This document shows, in pieces, positions 44,664 to 52,900 of a DNA stretch of 64,000 bases. Each line of letters opens with the position of its first letter. The first letter of the stretch is position 1. Source of the stretch: Pseudomonas tolaasii NCPPB 2192 (lineage in GTDB: Bacteria > Pseudomonadota > Gammaproteobacteria > Pseudomonadales > Pseudomonadaceae); contig NZ_PHHD01000001.1 in assembly GCF_002813445.1 (NCBI RefSeq), forward strand, positions 2,604,001-2,668,000, read 5' to 3'. The notes under the pieces are model-generated. The model was not told the DNA's origin, searched no databases, and saw only the letters and a list, made by a program, of their open reading frames with translations. The position numbers were made by a program, and so were the translations under genes.

Positions 44664-44873
44664 TCAGGCGAACCGAAGGGACTGTTTGATGTGTTGCCAG
44701 TGATCGAAATCAGCGTGTGCAAGCTCGTCGCCCTTGCTGTAAGTCAGCGCCAGCAGCCGCGGTTGGCCAGGCAGTTCACAGGCCAGTTGGCACTGGCAAG
44801 AGAGCGTATGGCCTTGAGTGAATTGGACTTGTCGCGGGGGGGGGGCGAAACAGATCTCGCTGCGGATGTCCAT
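44664..44873 (-). CDS. Small unknown ORF containing a poly-C/G tract
   Basis: The 69-residue frame starts at an ATG overlapping the stop of the 21-codon ORF upstream (TGATG). It encodes DIRSEICFAPPPRQVQFTQG ... SCQCQLACELPGQPRLLAL ... ADFDHWQHIKQSLRF. Three closely spaced cysteines and strand-like blocks look protein-like. No family was recognised. It lies 43 bp before the rhs start, so it may encode an Rhs-associated chaperone or accessory protein. A run of ten C on the coding strand encodes its Ala-Pro-Pro-Pro. A longer upstream start at 44999 would overlap the tssL-like gene and is less likely. Confidence 0.45.
   Translation of the reverse strand: MDIRSEICFAPPPRQVQFTQGHTLSCQCQLACELPGQPRLLALTYSKGDELAHADFDHWQHIKQSLRFA
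44836..44845. repeat. Ten-base G (C on coding strand) homopolymer
   Basis: An uninterrupted run of ten G lies inside a short ORF of the T6SS-related island. Such tracts slip during replication and can also be miscounted by sequencing. It is the longest homopolymer of its kind noticed in coding sequence here. Confidence 0.9.
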
Positions 44874-44938
44874 CAGCTTTTGCTCGGCCAGCACGCTGGA
44901 CAAGCATGCTCGTGACCGGCCAAAACGACGGCAGGCAT
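44873..44938 (-). CDS. 21-residue mini-ORF
   Basis: The ATG at 44938 is preceded by a near-perfect AGGAGG 4 nt upstream. It encodes PAVVLAGHEHACPACWPSKS with a CPAC motif and ends in a stop overlapping the next ATG. The opening resembles starts of some PAAR-like proteins, so this may be the decayed start of a longer gene. It could also be a leader peptide coupling translation of the 69-residue ORF. The evidence is the ribosome-binding site and overlap only. Confidence 0.35.
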   Translation of the reverse strand: MPAVVLAGHEHACPACWPSKS

Positions 44939-44967
44939 ATGGCCTCCTGATAGTTTTTACGTAGGGG

Positions 44968-45816
44968 TTAGAGCTTGAGAATGTTGTCCAGCGAGGCAAG
45001 CACCTCTTGGGTGATAGCGTTCAGGCGCAAGGTGTAGATCGTGTAAGCCGTGACGAGTACGACGGCGGCGAGCGCCCACGGAGTCCACAGCGGCAACGTC
45101 CGTTTGATGCGGTAATTGCGCGGAGCAACGTTGGTCAACGGGTCGGTCAGGCGTTTGGGCGTCTCGCCACGCAGTGGGCGCAGCAGGCTGTGCAGTTGGT
45201 CGATGATCTTCTGTATTTCGTCATCGCCCTTGCTATGGGCGCCGTATTTGCCTTTGAGGCCGGAGATCAGGCACTGGTACATGAACTCCAGCACGTGCTG
45301 GTACCGGGCCGCTTCGGGGATCATGTTGTTCATGATGGTGAAGAACCGCTCACCGCCTCGGGTTTCCCCATGGAACTGGCTGAGCAATGAGCGTTCACTC
45401 CAAGTGGAGAGCCTGCCCCAGGTGGTGCGCATGACCACTTCGTCGATCAGCAGGCACAGGCTGTAGGAGTAGGCCTTGAGCATGCCGGCGTCGTAGTCGA
45501 GCTGGCTGACTTCTTCCATGATCGTGGTGATCTGGTTGCTGACGCTTTTGTATAGCGCGGTCACATCATCATGGTGGTCCAGGCGACGCAGGCGGATCAC
45601 CAGGCCGATCAGGGGCGTGGCGGCATCGCACAGTGGGTTCCACGCCAGGCCGCGCATGTCGAATTCAGGGTCTGCGAGCAGCGGTTCGGGTTTGGGCTTG
45701 GCCGTGTCCTCAGCGAGGTCGTTTGTTTCGCTGTTGGTACCCTGCTGCGAGTAGTCGAAAAGTGGGGCACTTTCGCTCGCTGCCGGCGCGTTTTTGCTGG
45801 GTAGGTATTCTTTCAT
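44968..45816 (-). CDS. Orphan type VI secretion TssL/DotU-like protein
   Basis: The 282-residue protein has the DotU/IcmH domain. RGLAWNPLCDAATPLIGLVIRL is followed by YSLCLLIDEVVMRTTWG and LLSQFHGETRGGERFF with the conserved FHGExxGGExFF block. One C-terminal membrane anchor is at about 250-270 (WALAAVVLVTAYTIYTL). No peptidoglycan-binding OmpA domain follows. In a T6SS this protein pairs with TssM and TssK in the membrane complex. No tssM, tssK, vgrG, hcp or sheath gene is in this window, so it is an orphan. The start at 45816 has CAGGAG about 8 nt upstream. Confidence 0.85.
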   Translation of the reverse strand: MKEYLPSKNAPAASESAPLFDYSQQGTNSETNDLAEDTAKPKPEPLLADPEFDMRGLAWNPLCDAATPLIGLVIRLRRLDHHDDVTALYKSVSNQITTIMEEVSQLDYDAGMLKAYSYSLCLLIDEVVMRTTWGRLSTWSERSLLSQFHGETRGGERFFTIMNNMIPEAARYQHVLEFMYQCLISGLKGKYGAHSKGDDEIQKIIDQLHSLLRPLRGETPKRLTDPLTNVAPRNYRIKRTLPLWTPWALAAVVLVTAYTIYTLRLNAITQEVLASLDNILKL

Positions 45817-45884
45817 TTAATGATCTCCTGATCGCCAAGGGCTGCGACCTTCACTTTGTAAGTTCACTTGAGTTGTGTAAGCCA

Positions 45885-46673
45885 TTAAACCTTTGGGTTG
45901 CCGTCGGGGGCTTTGTTTAGAAATTCATCAAACATCTGCTTGCTAGCGTTTAATCGTTGTTGCTCTGCTGCTGATATGCGGCGGTACAGAGGCGAAGGCT
46001 CATGTTTTGGGCAGCCTTTGGGTCGGTCGAAGCGACGCAGCCATTGGTTACTGGTTCGCTCGTTGAGGCGCACTTCGCCGGCTACCGAGCCGTAATGCAG
46101 CGAGCCAATATTGCTCACCCGCAACGGCTTTAGTACTTCATTGACCATCACATATAACTCAGGGCGCGGGTCAACATCGGCTTTGCCCAGAGCAGGCCAG
46201 GCCCCCGCACGAAAAATTGTGCCCCATTCGTAAGGCAAGATGCCTATGCGTACGTCGTTGAGTTGTTCGAGCAAGTCCTCGGTGGTTCCTAATTTGCTTA
46301 CCCAATGGTGGGCAAGATAGGTGTACCAGTTAAGGTTGCTGTAGCCAGTGCGCCAAGTCTCGTTTGCAATTAAGAGGGTTAAATCAATGCCTCTAAAGTT
46401 TTCTAGTAGCTCGTATTCAATATGCTGATAATTTTGTATTTCGTAACTGTTTTGAATGCCTAATCCGGCTGTTCCATGCAGTGGGCGTAAAGTATTGCAC
46501 ATGTCTAGTATTAATTTTTCGAAGTGGACTGTTCCGTTGTTTTTTAATTCTTCTACGGGAAGATAGAATCGTATTGCAAGCCCTTCAATAGCTCGGAGGG
46601 AATCCAGAGGTCTCTTACCCGCGCGACTGCAATGGATGTCGGACGTTTCTGTGTTTTTCCAAAAGAAGGACAC
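45885..46673 (-). CDS. DUF3396 type VI immunity-family protein, probably 5'-truncated
   Basis: The frame encodes 262 residues. From about residue 33 (AIRFYLPVEELKNNG) it follows the DUF3396 pattern: LRPLHGTAGLGIQNS, then DLTLLIANETWRTGYSNLNWYTYLAHHWV and EWGTIFRAGAWPALGKADV. Family members are immunity proteins linked to T6SS effectors and normally have more N-terminal sequence. The first 20 residues here do not look like the family, and no ribosome-binding site is seen at the ATG. The 3' two-thirds of the gene is markedly A+T-richer than its neighbours, a sign of recent transfer. No cognate toxin gene is adjacent. Confidence 0.6.
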   Translation of the reverse strand: MSFFWKNTETSDIHCSRAGKRPLDSLRAIEGLAIRFYLPVEELKNNGTVHFEKLILDMCNTLRPLHGTAGLGIQNSYEIQNYQHIEYELLENFRGIDLTLLIANETWRTGYSNLNWYTYLAHHWVSKLGTTEDLLEQLNDVRIGILPYEWGTIFRAGAWPALGKADVDPRPELYVMVNEVLKPLRVSNIGSLHYGSVAGEVRLNERTSNQWLRRFDRPKGCPKHEPSPLYRRISAAEQQRLNASKQMFDEFLNKAPDGNPKV

Positions 46674-46754
46674 TCAAGTCGAACGCAGCCTATTTCCATG
46701 CTGGTCAATGTGATCGGCTATAGTGGCCGTCGACTCTGGAGAGGAAGATTTCGC

Positions 46755-47879
46755 GTGCGAATAGCGCTTTTATTGTCGGCATTCCTGCTATGCCTGAGTG
46801 CCCAAGCCGCGCCGGTAGACGTGGCCAGCCTCGACCGTGGTACCTGGCCCGAAAAACTCAGCAGCCCCGCGTTGTTCGACGTCGCCTCACGCGCCGAAAT
46901 CCTGATGTTCGCTCACAGCTTGATCGCCAGCGAAGCCCAGGACGAAACCGCACTCAAACAACGCCTTGGCCTGAAAATCATCAACCTGGCCGCCATCGAC
47001 GACCTGCGCCGCCAACTCTGGCAACGCCTGCTGGAAAACTATACCCACGCCGAGCAAAGCTGCGAGGAAGACGCGTCGTTCTGCTACCTGGTGGAGAGCA
47101 TGGATGACCTGCGCGAGCAGGCCGGTAAATTCGAGGTCAGCGACAACTCCTTCTATATAGGCTGGGCCGCCCCCAGCCATCACTTTCACGAGCGCTACCT
47201 CGATGAACTGCTGCGCAAGGCCGCGCTGTTTCCGCAGATCAGCAGCGAAATCGCCCGCTTCGGCGATCACGAGCGCAATGGTGATGAGCTCAATGACCGG
47301 ATGTTCCTGCTGACCTTCGACGGCGGCCCGGCGCCTGTCAGCGGCAATACCGATTGGCTCACCGACTACCTGCGCAAACAAAAGATGAATGCCACCTTCT
47401 TCGCCCTCGGCAGCAGCCTGCAAAACCGCGTGGAGCGCAGTTCCGCTGCCGACGTGCAGGCGTTGTACCAGGGCCAGTGCGTGGGCATTCAGGGTTGGCA
47501 GTACCGCTCCCACAGCCATTGGGTGGACTGGCAAAGCTCAATCACCCGCAGCGCGGCGCTGGCGCAGAACCTGATGCCGGAAAACTACGTGCCGCTGTTT
47601 CGCCCGCCCTATGGCCAGCGCCGGGCAGACAGTCAGGGCTTCTTTCAGTCCCAGGGTTTGCAGGTGGCGTTGTGGGACATCGATTCCCAGGACGATCCGG
47701 GCATGCTCAAGCCGGATGAGTCGGCGCAGCGCGTGCTGACGCTGATGTTGCTGTGGCGCAAAGGGGTGATTGTGTTCCACGACACCCAGGACAAGGCGCG
47801 GGTGGCATTGCCTCTGCTGATGCAGGCGACGGCGCAAAGCGGGCTGGGTTGGCAGGACTGCCGGGAAGCTTTTCGTTAA
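46755..47879 (+). CDS. Polysaccharide-deacetylase (NodB) fold protein with altered metal site
   Basis: The 374-residue secreted protein starts at a GTG with GAGAGGAAG upstream. It has a signal peptide (IALLLSAFLLCLSAQA), a helical N-terminal region and a C-terminal NodB domain. Motif 1 is TFDGGPAP (about 187-194) instead of TFDDGP, so the usual metal-binding second Asp is Gly. The HxxxH motif is also not intact (SHSHWVDW). Motif 3 (FRPPYGQR), the WDIDSQD segment and the motif 5 His (VIVFHDT) remain. It may be a divergent or inactive carbohydrate esterase acting in the periplasm. Confidence 0.82.
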   Translation: MRIALLLSAFLLCLSAQAAPVDVASLDRGTWPEKLSSPALFDVASRAEILMFAHSLIASEAQDETALKQRLGLKIINLAAIDDLRRQLWQRLLENYTHAEQSCEEDASFCYLVESMDDLREQAGKFEVSDNSFYIGWAAPSHHFHERYLDELLRKAALFPQISSEIARFGDHERNGDELNDRMFLLTFDGGPAPVSGNTDWLTDYLRKQKMNATFFALGSSLQNRVERSSAADVQALYQGQCVGIQGWQYRSHSHWVDWQSSITRSAALAQNLMPENYVPLFRPPYGQRRADSQGFFQSQGLQVALWDIDSQDDPGMLKPDESAQRVLTLMLLWRKGVIVFHDTQDKARVALPLLMQATAQSGLGWQDCREAFR

Positions 47880-48225
47880 AAAGGCGAAGTGCCCGGCCCC
47901 GTTGGGGATGAGGCGTTTTCGGGGTGATTTTTTGCGACAATTCGATGCAGGCGGACTTCCGACTTTAACGGGGTGGCTGGCACTCGGCTAGTGCTATTCG
48001 TCATCCTGAAAAATAAACTTCAAAAAAGCGTCAAAGTGCTTTTTCCTGTCATGGCTTTTGCGGTATTACGAAGTCAGACCGCCGAAACCTGCAGCACAGG
48101 TGGCGTCTTCCCAGACTCCTCATGTGGGCATGCACTTGACGTCCCTCAGGTGCATTCGGTGGTCGAATCGAGGCGCAGCACCGCCCAGGTATTGCGTCGA
48201 CTGGCTCCCACAAAGGTGACCGAGT
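47880..48225. other. Gene-free intergenic region
   Basis: These 346 bp hold no supported gene. An 86-codon forward frame lacks a ribosome-binding site and coding character. There is a decayed REP-like end (CTGGCTCCCACAAAGG) just before phoH. The promoter for the PIN/PhoH gene is expected here but no clear consensus was found. Confidence 0.6.
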
Positions 48226-49620
48226 ATGGATGATCATGGACGTAACCCTTCTTCCGACCAGCCAATCCTTTATGTGCTTGATACCAACGTATTGATCCAC
48301 GATCCAAACGCACTGCTTAACTTCGAAGAACACCACGTCGCCATCCCGATGATCGTGCTTGAGGAGCTCGACAAACTCAAAAGCGGGCACCACAGCGTGG
48401 CCGCCGAATGCCGCCAGGCCATCCGCCTGATCGACAAAACCCTGGGTGAAGCCTCACCCGAGGACGTTGAAGTCGGCGTACCGATCCAGCGTGGCAAAAG
48501 CGGGCCCAAAGGCTTGCTGTCGATTCTGATGAGCAAGGGCAACGAGCCCAACAGCCTGCTGCCGGAAAATCTGAACGACAACAAAATCATCAACCAATTG
48601 ATCGACCTGCATGCGCGCGACAAGGACCTGCGCCTGGTGCTGGTGACCAAAGACATCAATATGCGCCTCAAGGCACGAGCATGTGGGATCGCTGCCGAGG
48701 ACTACAGTACCGACCAGCTTGTCGACGATGTGTCGATGCTGTCCCGTGGTTACCACACGGTGACCGGCTCGTTCTGGGACCTTGTGAGCAAGGTCGAAAC
48801 CCGTCAGGACCATGGCCGCACCTGGCACCAGGTACAGCTGATCGACAACCTGCCGGCCGTGCACATCAATGAATTCATCATCGACGAACAGGGGTTTGTG
48901 GGCTGGATCAAAGAGATCCAGGTCGACAAGCTGCTGATCCTCGATTTGCATCAGGAACCCCTGTTGCACCAGGAAGCCTGGGGCCTGAAACCGCGTGACA
49001 TCTACCAGAGCCTGGCGCTGTATGCGCTGCTCGACCCGGACATTCACCTGGTCAACCTGACCGGCGCTGCCGGCTCGGGGAAAACCATCCTCGCCCTGGC
49101 GGCTGCCATCGAGCAGACCATGGTGACCAAACGCTATCGCCGTATTATCGCCACCCGCAGCGTGCAGGGCCTGGACCAGGAAATCGGTTTCCTGCCCGGC
49201 ACCGAAGCGGAAAAAATGGAGCCGTGGCTGGGGGCGATTACCGACAACCTCGAAGCCTTGCACATGGATGACGAAAACACCCATGGCAGCGTCGATTACA
49301 TCCTCAGCAAAGTGCCGTTGCAGTTCAAATCCCTCAACTACATTCGGGGTCGCAGTTTCCAGCAAAGCCTGATTTTGATCGATGAATGCCAGAACCTCAC
49401 GCCGCACCAGATGAAAACCATCATCACCCGTGCCGGCGCCGGTTCCAAAGTGGTGTGCCTGGGCAACCTGGCACAGATCGACACCCCTTACCTGTCCGCG
49501 ACCAGCTCCGGGCTGACTTACCTGACGGAACGTTTCAAAGACTTCCCGAACGGCGTGCACATCGCGCTGCAAGGGGTACCTCGTTCGATTCTGGCTGAAT
49601 ACGCCGAGTCCCATCTGTAA
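48226..49620 (+). CDS. PIN-PhoH fusion ATPase (PhoH2-like)
   Basis: The 464-residue cytoplasmic protein has an N-terminal PIN nuclease domain (YVLDTNVLIHDP, later LVLVTKDINMRLKA) and a C-terminal PhoH ATPase. The Walker A is GAAGSGKT at about 281-288 and the Walker B region is LILIDECQNLTPHQMK. PhoH2 proteins unwind and cleave RNA in other bacteria. The function in Pseudomonas is inferred. It is monocistronic, ended by a strong intrinsic terminator. Confidence 0.93.
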   Translation: MDDHGRNPSSDQPILYVLDTNVLIHDPNALLNFEEHHVAIPMIVLEELDKLKSGHHSVAAECRQAIRLIDKTLGEASPEDVEVGVPIQRGKSGPKGLLSILMSKGNEPNSLLPENLNDNKIINQLIDLHARDKDLRLVLVTKDINMRLKARACGIAAEDYSTDQLVDDVSMLSRGYHTVTGSFWDLVSKVETRQDHGRTWHQVQLIDNLPAVHINEFIIDEQGFVGWIKEIQVDKLLILDLHQEPLLHQEAWGLKPRDIYQSLALYALLDPDIHLVNLTGAAGSGKTILALAAAIEQTMVTKRYRRIIATRSVQGLDQEIGFLPGTEAEKMEPWLGAITDNLEALHMDDENTHGSVDYILSKVPLQFKSLNYIRGRSFQQSLILIDECQNLTPHQMKTIITRAGAGSKVVCLGNLAQIDTPYLSATSSGLTYLTERFKDFPNGVHIALQGVPRSILAEYAESHL

Positions 49621-49660
49621 ACACGTCATGTCGTAGTTAGTGGCTAAATGCCACGAACCA

Positions 49661-49691
49661 CCCCGGATTTTTCACGAAATCCGGGGTTTTT
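49661..49691 (+). terminator. Intrinsic terminator after the PIN-PhoH gene
   Basis: A 10-bp hairpin (CCCCGGATTT / AAATCCGGGG) with a 6-nt loop is followed by five T residues, about 40 nt after the stop codon. Confidence 0.9.
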
Positions 49692-49801
49692 GTTGTGGGC
49701 GACATTTGCCTTCGATAACGCGCCGTGGGTGCTTGTGGGCTTTGTATTTATTTTGTTACATTTTTTTATCGCCGAACATAATAAGAACACTGCGTAACCC
49801 C

Positions 49802-49856
49802 GTCGAAACACCACCTCTTTGATTCGACGACAGGTTGAAAACCCTTTTGGGTTTTC
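49802..49856 (+). promoter_or_regulatory. Two leader hairpins before the autotransporter gene
   Basis: GTCGAA...TTCGAC (49802-49828) and a perfect 8-bp hairpin GAAAACCC-TTTT-GGGTTTTC (49837-49856) lie within the expected 5' leader. There is no following T run, so they are not a standard terminator. They may influence mRNA stability or translation. Confidence 0.4.
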
Positions 49857-49931
49857 GCTGTGACCCTGCCTATTACAAAAAGCCCGATACATCGCTCATT
49901 GACGAAGCACTTATCCAAAGGGAAAGGAAGA

Positions 49932-52900
49932 ATGGACGTAGCAGGTAATGGCTTCACTTTGTCTGAAAAACGCAAACGCGCTTCTCGCTCCAAACCGATA
50001 CCGCTCACCCCCATCGCACTCGGCCTGGCGTTATGGCTGGGCCAGGGCTCCATGGCCCGGGCAGATGACCCTAACCCCTACACCCCGCAGGTGCTGGAAT
50101 CGGCGTTCAGGAAAGCGGTTGCCTCCTTTGGCCCCAATACCGACGTGTACAAAAACCTGCGGTTTGCCTACGCGGATATCGTCGATCTGGCGGCCAGGGA
50201 TTTCGCCGCGCAGTCCGGCAAATTCGATTCGGCCCTCAAGCAAAACTACGAGCTGCAACCGGAAAACCTCACCATCGGCGCCATGCTGGGTGACACCAAA
50301 CGCCCGCTGGACTATGCCTCGCGCCTGGATTACTACCGCAGCCGGCTGTTCAGCAACAGTGGCCGCTACACCACCAATATTCTGGATTTCTCCAAGGCGA
50401 TCATCGCCAACCTGCCGGCGGCCAAGCCCTACACCTATGTGGAGCCGGGGGTGAGCAGCAACCTGAACGCGCAGTTGCAGGCGGGGCAATCCTGGGCCGC
50501 CGCCACCCGCGACTGGAGTGCCAACGCACAAACCTGGAAAACCCCGGAGGCTCAGGTCAACTCCGGCCTGGACCGCACCAACGCGTATTACGCCTATGCC
50601 TTGGGCATGACAGGCAAGGGCGTGAATGTGGGTGTGCTCGACTCGGGCATCCTCACCGAACACTTCGAGTTCCAGGGCAAGAACGCCCAGGGCCAGAACC
50701 GTGTACAGGCAGTGACGTCCACCGGCGAGTACTACGCCACCCACCCGCGCTACATCCATGACACGCCGGACGGCGAGTTCCAGAAGGGTGAGCATTTCAG
50801 CATTTCCGGCGAATACGACCCCGCCATCAACGACGGCCACGGTACGGAAATGTCCGGCGTGCTGGGCGCCAGCCGCAACGGCACCGGCATGCACGGCATT
50901 GCGTTTGACGCGAATATTTTCGTGGCCAATACCGGCGGTACCGACGACAACCGCTTTCAGGGCTCCAATGACCTGGACTACAACGCCTTCATGGCCAGCT
51001 ACAACGCGCTGGCGGCGAAGAATGTGTCGATCGTCAACCAGAGTTGGGGGCAGAACTCACGCAATGACGTGGAAAACCATTTCGGCAATGTCGGCGACAG
51101 CGCCGCCGACAACCTGCGCGACATGACCGCTGCCTATCGCCCGTTCTGGGAAAAGGCCCACGCCGGGCAGAAAACCTGGATGGACGCGATGGCCGACGCC
51201 GCGCGGCAAAACAGCTTCATCCAGATTATTTCCGCCGGCAACGACAGCCACGGCGCGAACCCGGACACCAACGCCAACCTGCCGTTTTTCAAGCCGGACA
51301 TCGAAAGCAAATTCCTTTCGATCACCGGTTATGACGAAACCAGCGCACAGGTCTACAACCGTTGCGGCACCTCGAAATGGTGGTGTGTGATGGGCGTTTC
51401 GGGCATTCCGTCCACCGGGCCGGAGGGTGAAATCATTCCGAATGCCAACGGCACATCGGCGGCTGCGCCCAGCGTCTCCGGGGCCCTGGCGCTGGTGATT
51501 CAGCGTTTCCCCTACATGACTGCCAGCCAGGCACGGGACGTGTTGCTGACCACGTCCAGCCTGCAAGCGCCGGACGGCCCGGACACGCCGGTCGGCAGCC
51601 TGACCGGTGGCCGCACGTACGACAATTTGCAGCCCGTACACGATGCCGCCCCGGGTACCCCGCAAGTGCCGGGTGTGGTCAGTGGCTGGGGCCTGCCCAA
51701 CCTGCAAAAAGCCATGCAAGGGCCGGGGCAATTCCTCGGTTCGATGGCGGTGGCGCTGCCAGGTGGTACCCGGGATATCTGGGCCAACTCGATTTCCGAT
51801 GAGGCCATTCGCGCCCGGCGCGTGGAAGACGCTGCGGAACAGGCCACCTGGGCGGCGACCAAGCAGCAGAAAGGCTGGCTCAACGGCCTGCCGGCCGGCG
51901 CCTCGGCGGATGACCAGTTCGAATACGAAATCGGCCATGCCCGGGAGCAGGCGACCTTGACGCGCGGCCAGGACTTGCTGACCGGCAGCACTTACGTCGG
52001 CAGCCTCGCCAAGTCCGGCGACGGCGAGCTGGTGCTGGAAGGGCAGAACACCTATTCGGGCAGCACCTGGGTGCGTGGCGGCAAGCTGTCGGTGGATGGC
52101 AGCCTAACTTCCGCGGTGACGGTGGACGGCAGTGCCGTGGGCGTGCGCGATTCCGGTAACGGCGTGGTGACCACGCTGGGCGGCACGCTGGCCGGCAACG
52201 GCTCGGTGGGCGTGCTCACCGTCAACAACGGTGGCCGTGTGGCGCCGGGGCATTCGATCGGCACGTTGCACACCGGCAACGTGACGTTCAACCCCGGCTC
52301 GGTGTACGCGGTCGAAGTCGGCCCCAACGGGCGCAGCGATCAGATCCAGAGCAGCGGCGTCGCCACGCTTAACGGCGGTGTGGTGACCGTGTCCCTGGAA
52401 AACAGCCCCAACCTGTTGTCCGCCAGCGAAGCGCGCAGCCTGGTCGGCCAGCAATTCAGCATCCTCAGCGCCGCCCAGGGCATCAACGGGCAGTTCGCGG
52501 CGATTTCGCCCAACTACCTGTTCATCGGTGCGCAGCTCAGCTATCAGCCGAACCAGTTGACGTTGGCGGTGGAACGCAACCAAACGAGCTTCGCCAGCAT
52601 CGCGCAAACCCGCAACGAGCGGGCTGCGGCGACGGCAATCGAAGCGTTGGGCACGGGCAGTCCGGTGTATGAAAGCCTGCTGGCCTCAGACTCGGCCGCG
52701 CAGGCGCAGGCGGCGTTCAAGCAGCTTTCGGGGCAATTGCACTCGGACGTGGCGGCGGCGCAAATGGCCGACAGCCGTTACATCCGTGAGGCGGTCAACA
52801 GCCGCTTGCAGCAGGCCCAGTCGCTGGATTCCAGTGCGCAGATCGACACCCGCGATAACGGTGGCTGGGTGCAGTTGCTCGGCGGTCGCAATAACGTCAG

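Noticed and set aside
47973..48233. 86-codon frame before the PIN-PhoH gene
   Set aside because: No ribosome-binding site, overlaps the phoH start and partly consists of decayed REP-like sequence.
49860..49931. Earlier GTG start for the autotransporter, 24 codons upstream
   Set aside because: The upstream codons lack a ribosome-binding site, while the ATG at 49932 has AAAGGAAG and begins the expected extended signal peptide.
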